DNA of 64,000 bases from CAYVOV01 sp964453525. GTDB taxonomy: Bacteria; Chloroflexota; Dehalococcoidia; Dehalococcoidales; UBA2162. The position numbers were made by a program, and so were the translations under genes. This document shows, piece by piece, positions 8,389 through 18,335 of the stretch; within the stretch, counting starts at the first letter, position 1, and the number at the start of each line of letters is the position of its first letter. The notes beneath the pieces were generated by a model, which saw only the letters and a program-made list of their open reading frames with translations, searched no databases and was not told the DNA's origin. The stretch covers positions 1-64,000 of the forward strand of contig CAYVOV010000004.1 in the NCBI GenBank assembly GCA_964453525.1, given 5' to 3'.

Positions 8389-9378
8389 ATGAAGTGGCAG
8401 ATAAAACACATCTTTAACTTTGAGCAGGAGAAATTGTGGGGGCATGGTTTCTGCCTGTTCGGTTTTCACGGTAAAAAGGGAGAACAATACCTGTTGCAGT
8501 GGGACGAGCACTGGCTCGGACATCTGACCCCGGATGACCGCTTCACCTGGACGGCAGGCTCTGTTGATAAGGGATTAAGTGATACCCACATCAGTATTGA
8601 TATTCATCATCCTCACTATATAGATGAGTCACCTGACGGTTCTTTAATCCTTTCAAGTAACGGCAATAGCAAAATATACAGGATATATCCGGGAAAAGCC
8701 TCCGCCGAACTCTTCATCGATACATTGAAACTCGGAATAAAAGAGTATGATACCGGGAATTGCGTGTATGACCGGGACGGTAATATCTGGATTAATGATA
8801 TAAGAGGCTGCAGGGTATGGAAATTCAGTGGGGACGGGAAACTGCTTCTCATACTTGGTAACGGTACTCCCGGATTTCAGAAAGAACCGGTATCGTTCGG
8901 TGATGTCCATTTCAACTGGATATACGACCTGCGTCTGGGCCCGGACGGCAACGTTTATGTGCTGGACAGCAAGAACTTCGCGGTAAGAATGATCGATGTT
9001 GTGAACGAAGTCGTTACCACGCTGGTCGGTACGGGCCAGCCCGGAGATAGCGGTGATGGAGGAGATGCCCTGAGTGCTACTCTGGGTGGTAATCCCGATG
9101 TCTACTTTGACGGACCTATGTCCCTATCCGTTGATGAAGAGGGGAATATGTACATCGGCGATGCGCGGAATCACGTCCTGAGAATGGTTGATAGGTCCTC
9201 GGGCATTATTTCCACACTGGCTGGTAAGAGAGATTTTCAATCCGGCGAAAGGAATAACCCTGAAGAGAAGAATCCGCTCAATCTGAACCTGCCACAGATA
9301 TGCAGTCTGGACTACTATAATAACCGGATATTCTTACCCGATGATAGCGGAGACCTGATAATCCTGGAAAAAGTTTAG
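8389..9378 (+). CDS. NHL-repeat beta-propeller protein
   Basis: A 329-residue protein built of repeats of the type LGPDGNVYVLDSKNFAVRMI and VDEEGNMYIGDARNHVLRMV, typical NHL blades, with GDGG turns between. No signal peptide or membrane segment is seen, so it should be cytoplasmic. I chose the ATG at 8389, which has GGGAG about 9 bases upstream; a GTG at 8371 would add six residues. A terminator follows at 9419. Function unknown; such propellers bind ligands or proteins. Confidence 0.75.
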   Translation: MKWQIKHIFNFEQEKLWGHGFCLFGFHGKKGEQYLLQWDEHWLGHLTPDDRFTWTAGSVDKGLSDTHISIDIHHPHYIDESPDGSLILSSNGNSKIYRIYPGKASAELFIDTLKLGIKEYDTGNCVYDRDGNIWINDIRGCRVWKFSGDGKLLLILGNGTPGFQKEPVSFGDVHFNWIYDLRLGPDGNVYVLDSKNFAVRMIDVVNEVVTTLVGTGQPGDSGDGGDALSATLGGNPDVYFDGPMSLSVDEEGNMYIGDARNHVLRMVDRSSGIISTLAGKRDFQSGERNNPEEKNPLNLNLPQICSLDYYNNRIFLPDDSGDLIILEKV

Positions 9379-9418
9379 TACTCTTTAATATATAGAGCCC
9401 TCAACTTATTAAAAAACA

Positions 9419-9455
9419 TAACCTTTCCTCTTGCCAAGAGGAAAGGTTATTTATA
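9419..9455 (+). terminator. Rho-independent terminator after NHL gene
   Basis: A perfect 14-bp stem (TAACCTTTCCTCTT and its complement) with a 3-base loop is followed by TTTATATATT. It ends the 7744-9378 transcript and separates it from apgM. Confidence 0.85.
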
Positions 9456-9476
9456 TATTAAGAATAAGGAAAGAAT

Positions 9477-10688
9477 ATGAAATACGTTGTGATTATAATC
9501 GATGGTGCTTCAGGTTTGCCTCTGCCGGAGCGTGGCGGAAAGACCTGCCTGGAGCTGGCGAAGACTCCGAACCTGGATATGCTGGCAAAGGAGAGTGTTC
9601 TGGGAATGGTTCGTACCGTGCCTGGAGGGATGGAGCCGTCGAGCGCCTGCGCCTGTATGTCCCTCTTCGGCTACGACCCACGGCAATACTACCGGGGGCG
9701 GGCGAGTATTGAAGCCAGGAGCATGGGTATTCCCGTGGATGAGGGAGATGTTGTTTTCCGCTGCAACTTGGTGGCAGTACGTGACGGCAGGATGTTCGAT
9801 TACAGCGCCGGGCACATCAGTACAGAAGAAGCCCGTCAGCTTATCGCTGCCCTGGACGAAAACCTGGGCAATGACCGGGTGCGCTTTTACCCGGGCGTGA
9901 GCTACCGGCATATCCTGAAAATAAGCGGACGGGAGGATACCCTTTCGGCAGTCTGCACTCCTCCCCATGATATTCCTGGCAGGCCTGTGGCGGAGTTTTT
10001 ACCTCACGGTCCGGGCAGTGACTTGTTACTTGACCTGATGACGCGCTCCGAGGAGGTGCTGCGGGAGCACCCGGTTAACGTTGCACGCCAGTCCCGGGGC
10101 GATGTCGCTCCTGACAGAATATGGCTCTTCTGGGGGAGCGGCAAACTGCCCGAAATGCCGCCGTTCAAGCAGCTTTACGGTTTCGATGCGGTGATGACAT
10201 CCGGAGTGGACCTGCTGGGAGGCCTGGCGCAGATGGCGGGAATGGAGGTACTGGACATAGCGGGGGTCACGGACGGGCCGGACAATGATAATGAAGCTCA
10301 GATAAACGGAGCCCTGGAAGCTCTGGAGAGAAAAGACCTGGCGATTGTCCATATCGAGGCGCCGGACGAAGCCGCTCACGGTGGCTCCATTGACGAGAAG
10401 GTGGAAGCCATTGAGAAAATCGACACGGAGGTCGTCAGCCGAATTAGAGCCTGGCGGGGAGACACTTTAAGAGTGCTGGTAGCGCCCGACCACCCGACAC
10501 CGATAAAAATCAGGACTCACAGTCCCGACCCCGTCCCGTTTATGCTCTGGGGAGACGGATTTGAAAAAAATGGCGCGGCAAGATTTACCGAGCCTGAGGT
10601 GGCCAAAACTGGCTTGTATATTGACCCCGGTTATAATATTATGAAGAAACTGGTGGGAGAGGTTTCCACCCGTGGAAACCAGGTATAA
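9477..10688 (+). CDS. apgM: Archaeal-type 2,3-bisphosphoglycerate-independent phosphoglycerate mutase
   Basis: A 403-residue ApgM-family enzyme, interconverting 3- and 2-phosphoglycerate in glycolysis and gluconeogenesis. It belongs to the alkaline phosphatase superfamily. The first metal site is IIIDGASG near the start, the segment with the likely Ser nucleophile is EPSSACACMSLFGYDP, and the late metal site is VAPDHPTPIK followed by HSPDPVPF. Length and motif order fit the archaeal and anaerobe-associated branch rather than the long bacterial GpmI. AAGGAAAG precedes the ATG. lysC follows 25 bases later, suggesting an operon through to gyrA. Confidence 0.93.
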   Translation: MKYVVIIIDGASGLPLPERGGKTCLELAKTPNLDMLAKESVLGMVRTVPGGMEPSSACACMSLFGYDPRQYYRGRASIEARSMGIPVDEGDVVFRCNLVAVRDGRMFDYSAGHISTEEARQLIAALDENLGNDRVRFYPGVSYRHILKISGREDTLSAVCTPPHDIPGRPVAEFLPHGPGSDLLLDLMTRSEEVLREHPVNVARQSRGDVAPDRIWLFWGSGKLPEMPPFKQLYGFDAVMTSGVDLLGGLAQMAGMEVLDIAGVTDGPDNDNEAQINGALEALERKDLAIVHIEAPDEAAHGGSIDEKVEAIEKIDTEVVSRIRAWRGDTLRVLVAPDHPTPIKIRTHSPDPVPFMLWGDGFEKNGAARFTEPEVAKTGLYIDPGYNIMKKLVGEVSTRGNQV

Positions 10689-10713
10689 ATATACCGAGAG
10701 GATAGCTTTATAA

Positions 10714-11934
10714 ATGTCTTTAATTGTGCAGAAATACGGCGGTTCATCGGTGGCGGATGCTGAGAAAATAAAAAATGTTGCCCGGCGTATTGCCACCGCC
10801 AAAGACAGCGGAAATCAGGTAGTAGTGGTTGTCTCGGCGATGGGTGATACCACCGACGAACTGCTTGCCTTGGCTCACCAGGTTTCGGAGTATCCGGATA
10901 ACCGTGAGCTTGATGCCCTTGTCTCCACCGGCGAGGTTGTCTCCGCCACATTGCTGACAATGGCGCTTGGAGCTATGGACTATGAGGCAATCAGCCTCAC
11001 CGGCGCTCAGGCGGGGATACGGACCAATGCCGCCCATCGCCAGGCCCGTATTCTGAAGATCGAGTCAAACCGGGTGGTTAAGGAACTGGAGAAGGGGAAT
11101 ATAGTAATTGTTGCCGGTTTCCAGGGTACTACCGAAGAGATGGACGTAACCACTCTGGGAAGGGGCGCCTCTGATACCAGCGCGGTAGCTCTGGCTGCCA
11201 GCCTCGGAGCCAAGGAATGCCAGATATACACCGATGTTGAGGGCGTTTATACTGCCGACCCGCACCTTGTTCCTGAGGCAGAACGTCTACCGGAAATCGG
11301 CTATGAGGAGATGCTGGAACTTGCCAGTTACGGGGCCAAGGTAATGCACTCCCGGGCAGTTGAACTGGGAGAACTGTATAATATTCCTATACTGGTGGCC
11401 TCCAGTTTCACCGGTAGTCCGGGTACATTAATTCACGGAGGGGCTTCTATGGAAGTGCGAAATAAGGTAACAGGAATAGCTCACGACCTGGATGTGGCCA
11501 AGATAACAGTTGTCGGTGTGCCTGACCGTCCGGGTATTGCCGCCGCTGTCTTTGAACCGTTGGCCGCAGCTGGCGTCAGTGTGGATACTATCGTTCAGAA
11601 CGCAAGCATCGAAAATATTACCGATTTAACCTTTACCGTGGCGAAGGGCCAGCTATCGAAAGCGCTTGAGGTTGTTCGGCCGATATCCCGGTCAATCGGC
11701 GCCAGGGACTGCATTGGCGATCCCAAACTGGGAAAGGTCAGTATCATCGGTACCGGCATGCAGAATACTCCCGGTTATGCCGCCCGGATGTTTCAGGCTC
11801 TAAGTGAGCAGGATATAAACATTCAGCTTATCTCCACTTCTGAAATAAGGATAACCTGCATCATTGACGAGGCTAAAGTTGAGGATGCGGTGCGCTGTTT
11901 ACACAGGGCGTTTGAACTGGATAAAGATGAATAA
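10714..11934 (+). CDS. lysC: Aspartate kinase (monofunctional)
   Basis: A 406-residue aspartokinase, the first step from aspartate to lysine, threonine and methionine. The N-terminal KYGGSSVADAEKI motif and the TLGRGASDTSAVALAA segment mark the kinase domain (about 1-250). Two ACT domains follow (about 265-406), with VPDRPGIAAAVFEPLAAAGV and the ISTSEIRITCIID strand, so feedback control by lysine or threonine is expected. No homoserine dehydrogenase is fused. It lies 25 bases after apgM and 50 bases before a TPR gene. Confidence 0.96.
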   Translation: MSLIVQKYGGSSVADAEKIKNVARRIATAKDSGNQVVVVVSAMGDTTDELLALAHQVSEYPDNRELDALVSTGEVVSATLLTMALGAMDYEAISLTGAQAGIRTNAAHRQARILKIESNRVVKELEKGNIVIVAGFQGTTEEMDVTTLGRGASDTSAVALAASLGAKECQIYTDVEGVYTADPHLVPEAERLPEIGYEEMLELASYGAKVMHSRAVELGELYNIPILVASSFTGSPGTLIHGGASMEVRNKVTGIAHDLDVAKITVVGVPDRPGIAAAVFEPLAAAGVSVDTIVQNASIENITDLTFTVAKGQLSKALEVVRPISRSIGARDCIGDPKLGKVSIIGTGMQNTPGYAARMFQALSEQDINIQLISTSEIRITCIIDEAKVEDAVRCLHRAFELDKDE

Positions 11935-11984
11935 GCTGGGGTAAAATAGAGAATAAAGTCCAAAGGAGAATCAGGTAACCGGGG

Positions 11985-12803
11985 ATGGCATTTCAGGAAG
12001 AAGAACGGACCACATTAAAACGAAAATCAAACAAAGAAGCTATATTGTTAGCCATGCAGGGCAGATGGCGTGAAGCGATAGCCGCCAATGAGAGTCTGCT
12101 GGAGAACTTCCCCAATGATGTGGATATTTACAATCGTCTGGGCAGAGCCTATATGGAGCTTGGGGAGTATTCTATGGCAAAGCAGTACTATGAGAAGGCT
12201 CTGGAACTGGACTCTTACAACAACATTGCCCGGAAGAACCTTGACCGGTTGTCCCATTTGGGCGAGCCGGCGGTTGAGTCTGGTGGTACTTCTTATGCCG
12301 TTGAGCCGCAGCAGTTTATTGAAGAAGTGGGCAAGGCCGGGGTGGTCAGTCTTTACCAGCTGGCACCACCGGCAATACTGGCTAAAACGGTTGCCGGCAG
12401 CAGAGTAAACCTCAGGGTAGAAGGCTCCAGCCTGATAGCAGATAATGCCCGTGGCGAATATCTGGGTCGGGTTGAGCCCAGGCACGGGCAAAGGCTTATT
12501 AGATTGATACAGGGTGGTAATCAATACACAGCCACCGTTGTAAATGCTTCCGTGGACGGTGTAACTGTAATCATCAGAGAGGTGTATCAGGATCCGTCAC
12601 AGGCAGGGCGTCTTTCTTTCCCGCCGAGGGGAGTGGAGCCGACGCGGTCTTATATCAGCGATAGAATAATCAGGCGTGAGCTTGAATATGAGGAATCTTT
12701 GTCCGGAGAACCCACCTATACAATTGTCGGAGGGGAAGAAGAAGGGGAGATTCTCACAGAAGAGTCCGATGATATTGATAATGAGGATGATAACGAGGAA
12801 TAG
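11985..12803 (+). CDS. TPR-repeat protein with acidic tail
   Basis: A 272-residue protein. A TPR pair spans roughly residues 20-95 (NRLGRAYMELGEYSMAKQYY is typical). The middle part, about 130-215, is a beta-rich domain I do not recognise. The last 20 residues are almost all Asp and Glu. There is no export signal. It sits 15 bases before gyrA, and the pairing suggests a chromosome or transcription-linked role, but this is only a guess from position. Confidence 0.7.
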   Translation: MAFQEEERTTLKRKSNKEAILLAMQGRWREAIAANESLLENFPNDVDIYNRLGRAYMELGEYSMAKQYYEKALELDSYNNIARKNLDRLSHLGEPAVESGGTSYAVEPQQFIEEVGKAGVVSLYQLAPPAILAKTVAGSRVNLRVEGSSLIADNARGEYLGRVEPRHGQRLIRLIQGGNQYTATVVNASVDGVTVIIREVYQDPSQAGRLSFPPRGVEPTRSYISDRIIRRELEYEESLSGEPTYTIVGGEEEGEILTEESDDIDNEDDNEE

Positions 12804-12818
12804 GAGGTCGAATATAGC

Positions 12819-15269
12819 ATGGTAATAGGCAAGACCAAACCGGTAAACATTGTAGATGAGATGCAGAGCTCTTATCTCGACTACGCAATGAGCGTTATTG
12901 TCTCTCGTGCTTTGCCTGATGTGCGGGATGGTCTGAAACCGGTGCAGCGCCGCATTCTTTACGCCATGAACGATATGGGGATTACAAGTACCGGCTCGCA
13001 TAAGAAAAGCGCCCGTATTATCGGTGAAGTAATGGGTAAATACCATCCTCACGGTGATACGGCGATTTACGATGCTATGGTCCGGCTGGCACAGGACTTC
13101 TCAATGCGTTATCCCCTTGTTGACGGCCAGGGGAACTTCGGCAGTATGGATAACGACCCTCCGGCGGCAATGCGCTACACCGAGGCTCGTCTTACCGAGC
13201 TTGCCAGTCAGATGCTGGCCGATATTGATAAAGATACCGTGGACTTCACGGCTAACTTCGATGACAGTCAGAAAGAGCCTGCGGTCCTGCCTACACGCCT
13301 GCCGAATTTACTGATTAACGGCAGCGCCGGGATTGCAGTAGGAATGGCGACAAATATTCCTCCTCATAACCTATGTGAAGTATGCGATGCCATCTCCCAT
13401 CTCATCGATAATCCTAAAGCTACAGTAGAAGACCTAACCCGATTCGTGAAGGGACCTGATTTTCCTACCGCCGGCATTATCCAGGGGCAGGAAGGAATAA
13501 GAAGCGCCTACGCTACCGGACACGGCAGAATAGTGGTCAGGGCCAAGGCATACATTGATGAAGCTGAGGAATCGTCACGCCGCCAGATAGTAATTGTCGA
13601 GCTTCCGTATCAAACGAATAAAGCGGCTCTCGTCGAGAAGATAGCTGAACTTGCGTCCGATAAAAAGATAACAGGAATCAGCGAGCTTAGGGATGAATCC
13701 GACCGCCAGGGGTTGCGTATCGTTATCGAGCTTAAGAGGGAAGCCCAGCCCCAGGTAGTGCTGAAAAATCTTTACAAACATACCGCCATGCAGTCATCTT
13801 TCACGGTAAATATGCTGGCTCTTGTTGACGGTCAGCCTCGCGTCCTCAGCCTGAAAGAGGCGCTTCAGAATTTCATAGATTTCCGCCGCACCGTAATTAC
13901 AAGGCGCTCCCGGTTCGAGCTTAAGGGCGCCAGAGCCAGGGCTCACATTCTCGAGGGCTTGAAAATTGCCCTTGACCAGATAGATAAAATAATCGCCACC
14001 ATCCGCAAGTCCCAGACTGCCGAGAAAGCCCGCCAGGCTTTGATGGACGGTTTCGGGTTGTCCCAGATACAGGCGCAGGCTATTCTCGATATGCAGTTAC
14101 GCCGCCTGGCAAACCTGGAGCGGAAAAAGGTGTTCGATGAGTATACCGAGGTGCTGAAAAATATTGCTTATCTCGAAGACCTGCTGGCCAATCCCAGGAG
14201 AATTTTACAGCTTATCAAGGAAGAAACCGGGGAGATTAAAACAAAGTACGGTGATGAGAGGCGGACGGAGATAAGCGATGAAGGAGAAGTGGAATACAAT
14301 GCAGAAGACCTTATTCCGCATCAGAGAGTGGTGGTTACTCTGAGTAACCGGGGATTCGTGAAAAGGGTTCCTTCCCAGCTCTACTCTCCGCAGCATCGTG
14401 GCGGTAAAGGCATTACCGGCATGCCGACCAGGGAAAACGATGCTGCCAGGCTCCTGGTAGTGGCGGATACCCATGATAACCTGCTTTTCTTCACCAACCG
14501 GGGCAGGGTCTTCCGCCTCAAGTGCTATGAAATCCCGGCCGGAAGTTCGAGGACGGCAAAAGGGCTGGCGGCGATTAATCTGATTCCGATTGCCGAACAG
14601 GAAAGGGTTACTGATATAGTAGCGGTACCTGAATTCAACACGGAAAGCTTCCTGATACTGGCCACCCGCCAGGGAGAGATAAAGAAGACGGCTTCAAGCC
14701 AGTTCGCCGTGGTCAGGAGTAGCGGGCTTATCGCCATGGACGTGGAAATGGATAAAGGTGATGAGCTTGTATCGGCCCGTCTGGCTACCGATAAAGACGA
14801 TATTATGATGATAACCCAGAACGGGCAATCGATTCGTTTCGCCGTGCCCGGTCTGCGTACCAGCCTCAGAACAAGCGGTGGAGTAAGCGGTATGCGCCTG
14901 GGTAAAGGTGACGAGGTGATTTCCATGGAAATCACCCATCCAAAGGATTACCTTCTTGTCGTTACCGCCAACGGCTATGGCAAACTGACCCCGGTCAGCG
15001 ATTACCCGAAACAGAAACGCGCTGGAAGCGGAGTACGGACATTCAGGATTACAGAAAAGACGGGTGAGGTGGCTGCTGCCAGGCTTACCACCCTGACCGA
15101 GCAGGTAATGATTATCTCCGCTGATGGCATTGTCATCCGCACTCCGACAAAAGAAAAAGACCCGACCAAAGGGATTACCGTTCAGGGCAGGAGCACTCAG
15201 GGAGTGCGGCTGATGAGACTCGGCGAGGGTGACAGAGTAACCGCCATCACCTGCTTCAGAGATAAGTAG
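12819..15269 (+). CDS. gyrA: DNA gyrase subunit A
   Basis: An 816-residue gyrase A. The catalytic Tyr is Y120 in AAMRYTEARL. The quinolone-contact positions read T81 and D85 in HPHGDTAIYD, so Thr stands where E. coli has Ser83. The C-terminal DNA-wrapping domain has a GyrA box close to consensus, QHRGGKG, which supports gyrase rather than topoisomerase IV. The ATG follows GGAGGT. The gene end overlaps the convergent radical SAM gene by 14 bases. gyrB is not in the window. Confidence 0.96.
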   Translation: MVIGKTKPVNIVDEMQSSYLDYAMSVIVSRALPDVRDGLKPVQRRILYAMNDMGITSTGSHKKSARIIGEVMGKYHPHGDTAIYDAMVRLAQDFSMRYPLVDGQGNFGSMDNDPPAAMRYTEARLTELASQMLADIDKDTVDFTANFDDSQKEPAVLPTRLPNLLINGSAGIAVGMATNIPPHNLCEVCDAISHLIDNPKATVEDLTRFVKGPDFPTAGIIQGQEGIRSAYATGHGRIVVRAKAYIDEAEESSRRQIVIVELPYQTNKAALVEKIAELASDKKITGISELRDESDRQGLRIVIELKREAQPQVVLKNLYKHTAMQSSFTVNMLALVDGQPRVLSLKEALQNFIDFRRTVITRRSRFELKGARARAHILEGLKIALDQIDKIIATIRKSQTAEKARQALMDGFGLSQIQAQAILDMQLRRLANLERKKVFDEYTEVLKNIAYLEDLLANPRRILQLIKEETGEIKTKYGDERRTEISDEGEVEYNAEDLIPHQRVVVTLSNRGFVKRVPSQLYSPQHRGGKGITGMPTRENDAARLLVVADTHDNLLFFTNRGRVFRLKCYEIPAGSSRTAKGLAAINLIPIAEQERVTDIVAVPEFNTESFLILATRQGEIKKTASSQFAVVRSSGLIAMDVEMDKGDELVSARLATDKDDIMMITQNGQSIRFAVPGLRTSLRTSGGVSGMRLGKGDEVISMEITHPKDYLLVVTANGYGKLTPVSDYPKQKRAGSGVRTFRITEKTGEVAAARLTTLTEQVMIISADGIVIRTPTKEKDPTKGITVQGRSTQGVRLMRLGEGDRVTAITCFRDK

Positions 15270-17109
15270 TCTGCTTTCCTCTGCACTCCGGCAGCACCTT
15301 TTCCAATCCGCAGGCGTTGCAGGTTCCGGTCTGGCAGTCGGGTGTTTCTGTTCCTTCAAGTGAGCGCTGGTATTCCTTTTTCAGGAATTCGGTACTGATG
15401 CCGATATCGATATGTGACCAGGACAGAACCTCGTCGAGAGAGCGCTGCCGGCGGGCGTAGAATTCAGGGTCGACGCCTGACTCCTCGAAAGCCTGCCGCC
15501 ATTTATCGGGGTGAAAATGCTCACCCCAGGAGTCGAAAGTGCAGCCGAGCTTCCAGGCATTATAGATTACCCTGCCCAGCCGTCTGTCTCCCCTTGAAAG
15601 TACCGCCTCAAGGAAACTTACTTCCGGGTCCTGCCAGGAAATCTTTATCCCCTTCTTTTTCAAGCCCTGCCTGAGGATTTCATGTTTCCTGTTTATTCCC
15701 TCTTCACTCTCCTGGGCTATCCACTGGAAGGGAGTGTGCGGCTTGGGAACGAAGGTGGAAAGGGTAATCCTTATCTGCGGAGTTTTCCCCTTTGTTTTTC
15801 GGCACAGCGCCCGGACCTTCTCAACGATTGTGATGATGCTTTCTATGTCCTCCAGTGTCTCCCCGGGCAGGCCCAGCATAAAGTACAGTTTCAGGCCTGT
15901 CCAGCCCTTATCGAAAGCGGCGGCGGCTGTCTTCAGTAGTTCGTCTTCGGATACATTCTTATTTATGATTCGCCGTAGTCTTTCGCTGCCGGCTTCCGGG
16001 GCGAAAGTTAGACCTGTCCTCCTGTGGGAGGACAGCAGGTCGGTCAGCTCCACTGAGAAGGTATCGATATAGAGACTGGGTAATGACAGGGCAAGGTTGG
16101 GATGGCGCTGGCGCAGCTCCGTTACAAGCTCTTCAATCTCGGTATAATCACCACTGCTCAGCGATACCAGCGAGACCTCGCTGTAGCCGCAATCAGCGAT
16201 TATATCCTCGGCCGCCTGTAGTATTTCCTGCTGGGGTCTTTCACGTACCGGGCGGTAGATTATACCAGCCTGGCAGAACCGGCAGCCGTGACTGCAGCCC
16301 CGCCGTATCTCGATTGCCCCTCTGTCATGAGTAACTTCGATGTACGGGACTACCGTATTTGTTACCGGAGGGGGCAGTTCGGATACTATCCGCCGCCGAA
16401 TAACAGGCTGTGCCTCCGGTATGGCAGGGGTGACACCTTTGATAGTCCCGTCCGGCTGGTACTCCACGTCATAGAGGGCGGGAACGTAGATACCGGGAAC
16501 AGTCGCTGCCCGGCGGAGAAGGACCTCCCTGGATGTTTTTCCGCTCTGCTTCCATGTCCTGAAAACATCAAGCAGTTCGAGAATTACCTCTTCTCCGTCT
16601 CCGATTACAAAGAGGTCGATGAACTCGGACATGGGTTCCGGGTTGAGGGCGCAACTGCCGCCGGCAATCACCAGGGGGTGTGAGACGTCTCTCTCCGCCG
16701 CCCGAACTGGTATTTCGGCGAGGTCGAGCATATTGAGCACGTTGGTATAGGTAAGCTCATAGCCCAGGGAGAAACCGATAATATCGAAGTCCTTCAGAGG
16801 CCGTCTGGACTCGAGGCTGAAAAGGGGAATCTTCTCCGCCCGCATCAGCGCCTCCATATCTGGCCAGGGAGCAAAACACCTTTCGGCGAGGACGTCCGGC
16901 TGACCGTTGAGTATCCAGTAAAGGATAGGTAATGCCATGTTTGACATGCCTATTTCGTACAAATCAGGGTAGATGAGGGCAGCCCTGACCGGCGTTTGCT
17001 CCCATTCCTTGATGGTGCTGTTCCACTCTCCGCCGGTGTAACGCGCCGGTTTATTGACCTGATGAAGGATTTTGTCCAGGTTAGTTACTTCGTTCTCCAC
17101 AGGTGACAT
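15256..17109 (-). CDS. B12-binding-type radical SAM protein (TIGR03960-like)
   Basis: A 617-residue protein. The N-terminal part resembles the cobalamin-binding/MiaB-like domain. The radical SAM triad is CSHGCRFC (C-x3-C-x2-C) in a RRGCSHGCRFCQAG segment. The C-terminus ends with a Cys-rich CQTGTCNACG stretch. This matches the TIGR03960 family, usually next to a DUF2344 gene, which is absent here. The role of the family is not settled. It is convergent with gyrA, overlapping it by 14 bases. Confidence 0.85.
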   Translation of the reverse strand: MSPVENEVTNLDKILHQVNKPARYTGGEWNSTIKEWEQTPVRAALIYPDLYEIGMSNMALPILYWILNGQPDVLAERCFAPWPDMEALMRAEKIPLFSLESRRPLKDFDIIGFSLGYELTYTNVLNMLDLAEIPVRAAERDVSHPLVIAGGSCALNPEPMSEFIDLFVIGDGEEVILELLDVFRTWKQSGKTSREVLLRRAATVPGIYVPALYDVEYQPDGTIKGVTPAIPEAQPVIRRRIVSELPPPVTNTVVPYIEVTHDRGAIEIRRGCSHGCRFCQAGIIYRPVRERPQQEILQAAEDIIADCGYSEVSLVSLSSGDYTEIEELVTELRQRHPNLALSLPSLYIDTFSVELTDLLSSHRRTGLTFAPEAGSERLRRIINKNVSEDELLKTAAAAFDKGWTGLKLYFMLGLPGETLEDIESIITIVEKVRALCRKTKGKTPQIRITLSTFVPKPHTPFQWIAQESEEGINRKHEILRQGLKKKGIKISWQDPEVSFLEAVLSRGDRRLGRVIYNAWKLGCTFDSWGEHFHPDKWRQAFEESGVDPEFYARRQRSLDEVLSWSHIDIGISTEFLKKEYQRSLEGTETPDCQTGTCNACGLEKVLPECRGKQTTYL

Positions 17110-17165
17110 TATACTTTAAGCCGGGAGATTAGCCAAAAAAGCGATTCTGTGTTAGAGTAGCCAGT

Positions 17166-18335
17166 ATGAAAAATACAATTATAAAAACAGCGGCGGTCTT
17201 TATTCTCCTTACCTCGGTATTCCTCTCTGCCTGTGGCTCTCCGATGCATCCCCAGAGCCTCGGCGAATATCTTCAGGACATGTTTGTCTCCAATGGTGTG
17301 GTAATAAACAGAGGCGATTTCTTTGAACCGGTAGATGACCCTTACCTTGCTTACACAAAAATGCTGCACATTATTCCTTATTCATACCAGAGTGACCAGC
17401 GGATAACGGAAAAGGAGGCCGGGGAAATCTCGGAGCAGTTCTTTGCCGTTAAAGACAAGCTGCTTCTCGACGGTCTTTATGGAAAAATTGACATGCACGA
17501 GCACTACCGGACAGGCGGCAATATCGATAATTTCCTGAAAGCCGCCGGTTGTTTCGGCATATCAAAGGTGGTCTTTGTGCCGACTGCCTCGGGACCGGAT
17601 AACAGTGGCTACGAAAAGTACTGGGAATCTCTTATTAAAAAAGCTGTGGAAGACTATCCCGACCAGGTAATTCCTTACTGCACAATTGATGAAGCCGACC
17701 CCCGTGCCGCCGAGCTTGTCGAGCAGTATATCCAGGCAGGGGCAAAGGGCTTGAAGCTGATTGGCGGACACCCCGACTTTTATGACGAACCGATGGACTC
17801 GCCGAATATGTACAAGGTCTATGAAGTTGTGGATAAGTACGATGTCCCGGTGCTGCTTCACGGTAGTATCATCAATATTCCGGAACTGGAAGGGCAGCTT
17901 GACAGGGTCTATGGGGACTTCCCGGGAGTTACCTTCGTCCACGCTCACTACGCTTCAACGATAATGAGCGGCATTAACTTGGATAAGTGCGCCGCCCTGC
18001 TTGATAAACACCCCAATATGTACATCGACCTTTCAATGGGCGGTGGCATTGCCAGGTATCACAAGTACCTGCAGAGAGACCTCCAGAAAATAAAGGACTT
18101 CGTCATCAAGTACCAGGATAGAATCCTTTTCGGTTCGGATATCATTTTACGCCGGCAGAGTAATGATTTCGACTTCCTCTACGAGCGGATAAAATGCGAT
18201 ATCGCTCTTCACGAGGAAGAGGACTACACCTGTGAGTATGGAGAGTCCGACTGGGACCACAAAGGTTTCAACCTGGACGACGATATTCTAAGGAAACTCT
18301 ACTACGAAAACCCGAAGAAAGTGCTGGGTTTCTAG
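17166..18335 (+). CDS. Lipoprotein amidohydrolase (amidohydrolase 2 family)
   Basis: A 389-residue protein. It begins with a lipoprotein signal: positive start, hydrophobic run, and lipobox LSAC near residue 23. The rest is a TIM-barrel metal-dependent hydrolase: DMHEHY (first metal His pair), KGLKLIGGHPDFYD, VPVLLHGS, VTFVHAHYA and ILFGSD (late Asp). It should be anchored on the outer face of the membrane. Family members hydrolyse or decarboxylate small cyclic substrates. The gene diverges from the radical SAM gene by 56 bases and overlaps the next, convergent gene by 4. Confidence 0.85.
   Translation: MKNTIIKTAAVFILLTSVFLSACGSPMHPQSLGEYLQDMFVSNGVVINRGDFFEPVDDPYLAYTKMLHIIPYSYQSDQRITEKEAGEISEQFFAVKDKLLLDGLYGKIDMHEHYRTGGNIDNFLKAAGCFGISKVVFVPTASGPDNSGYEKYWESLIKKAVEDYPDQVIPYCTIDEADPRAAELVEQYIQAGAKGLKLIGGHPDFYDEPMDSPNMYKVYEVVDKYDVPVLLHGSIINIPELEGQLDRVYGDFPGVTFVHAHYASTIMSGINLDKCAALLDKHPNMYIDLSMGGGIARYHKYLQRDLQKIKDFVIKYQDRILFGSDIILRRQSNDFDFLYERIKCDIALHEEEDYTCEYGESDWDHKGFNLDDDILRKLYYENPKKVLGF

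Noticed and set aside
9502..9968. Long open frames in other frames over apgM (and similar shadows over gyrA, the radical SAM gene and the molybdopterin genes).
   Set aside because: They lie fully inside well-supported genes, have unlikely residue mixes, and have no ribosome site.
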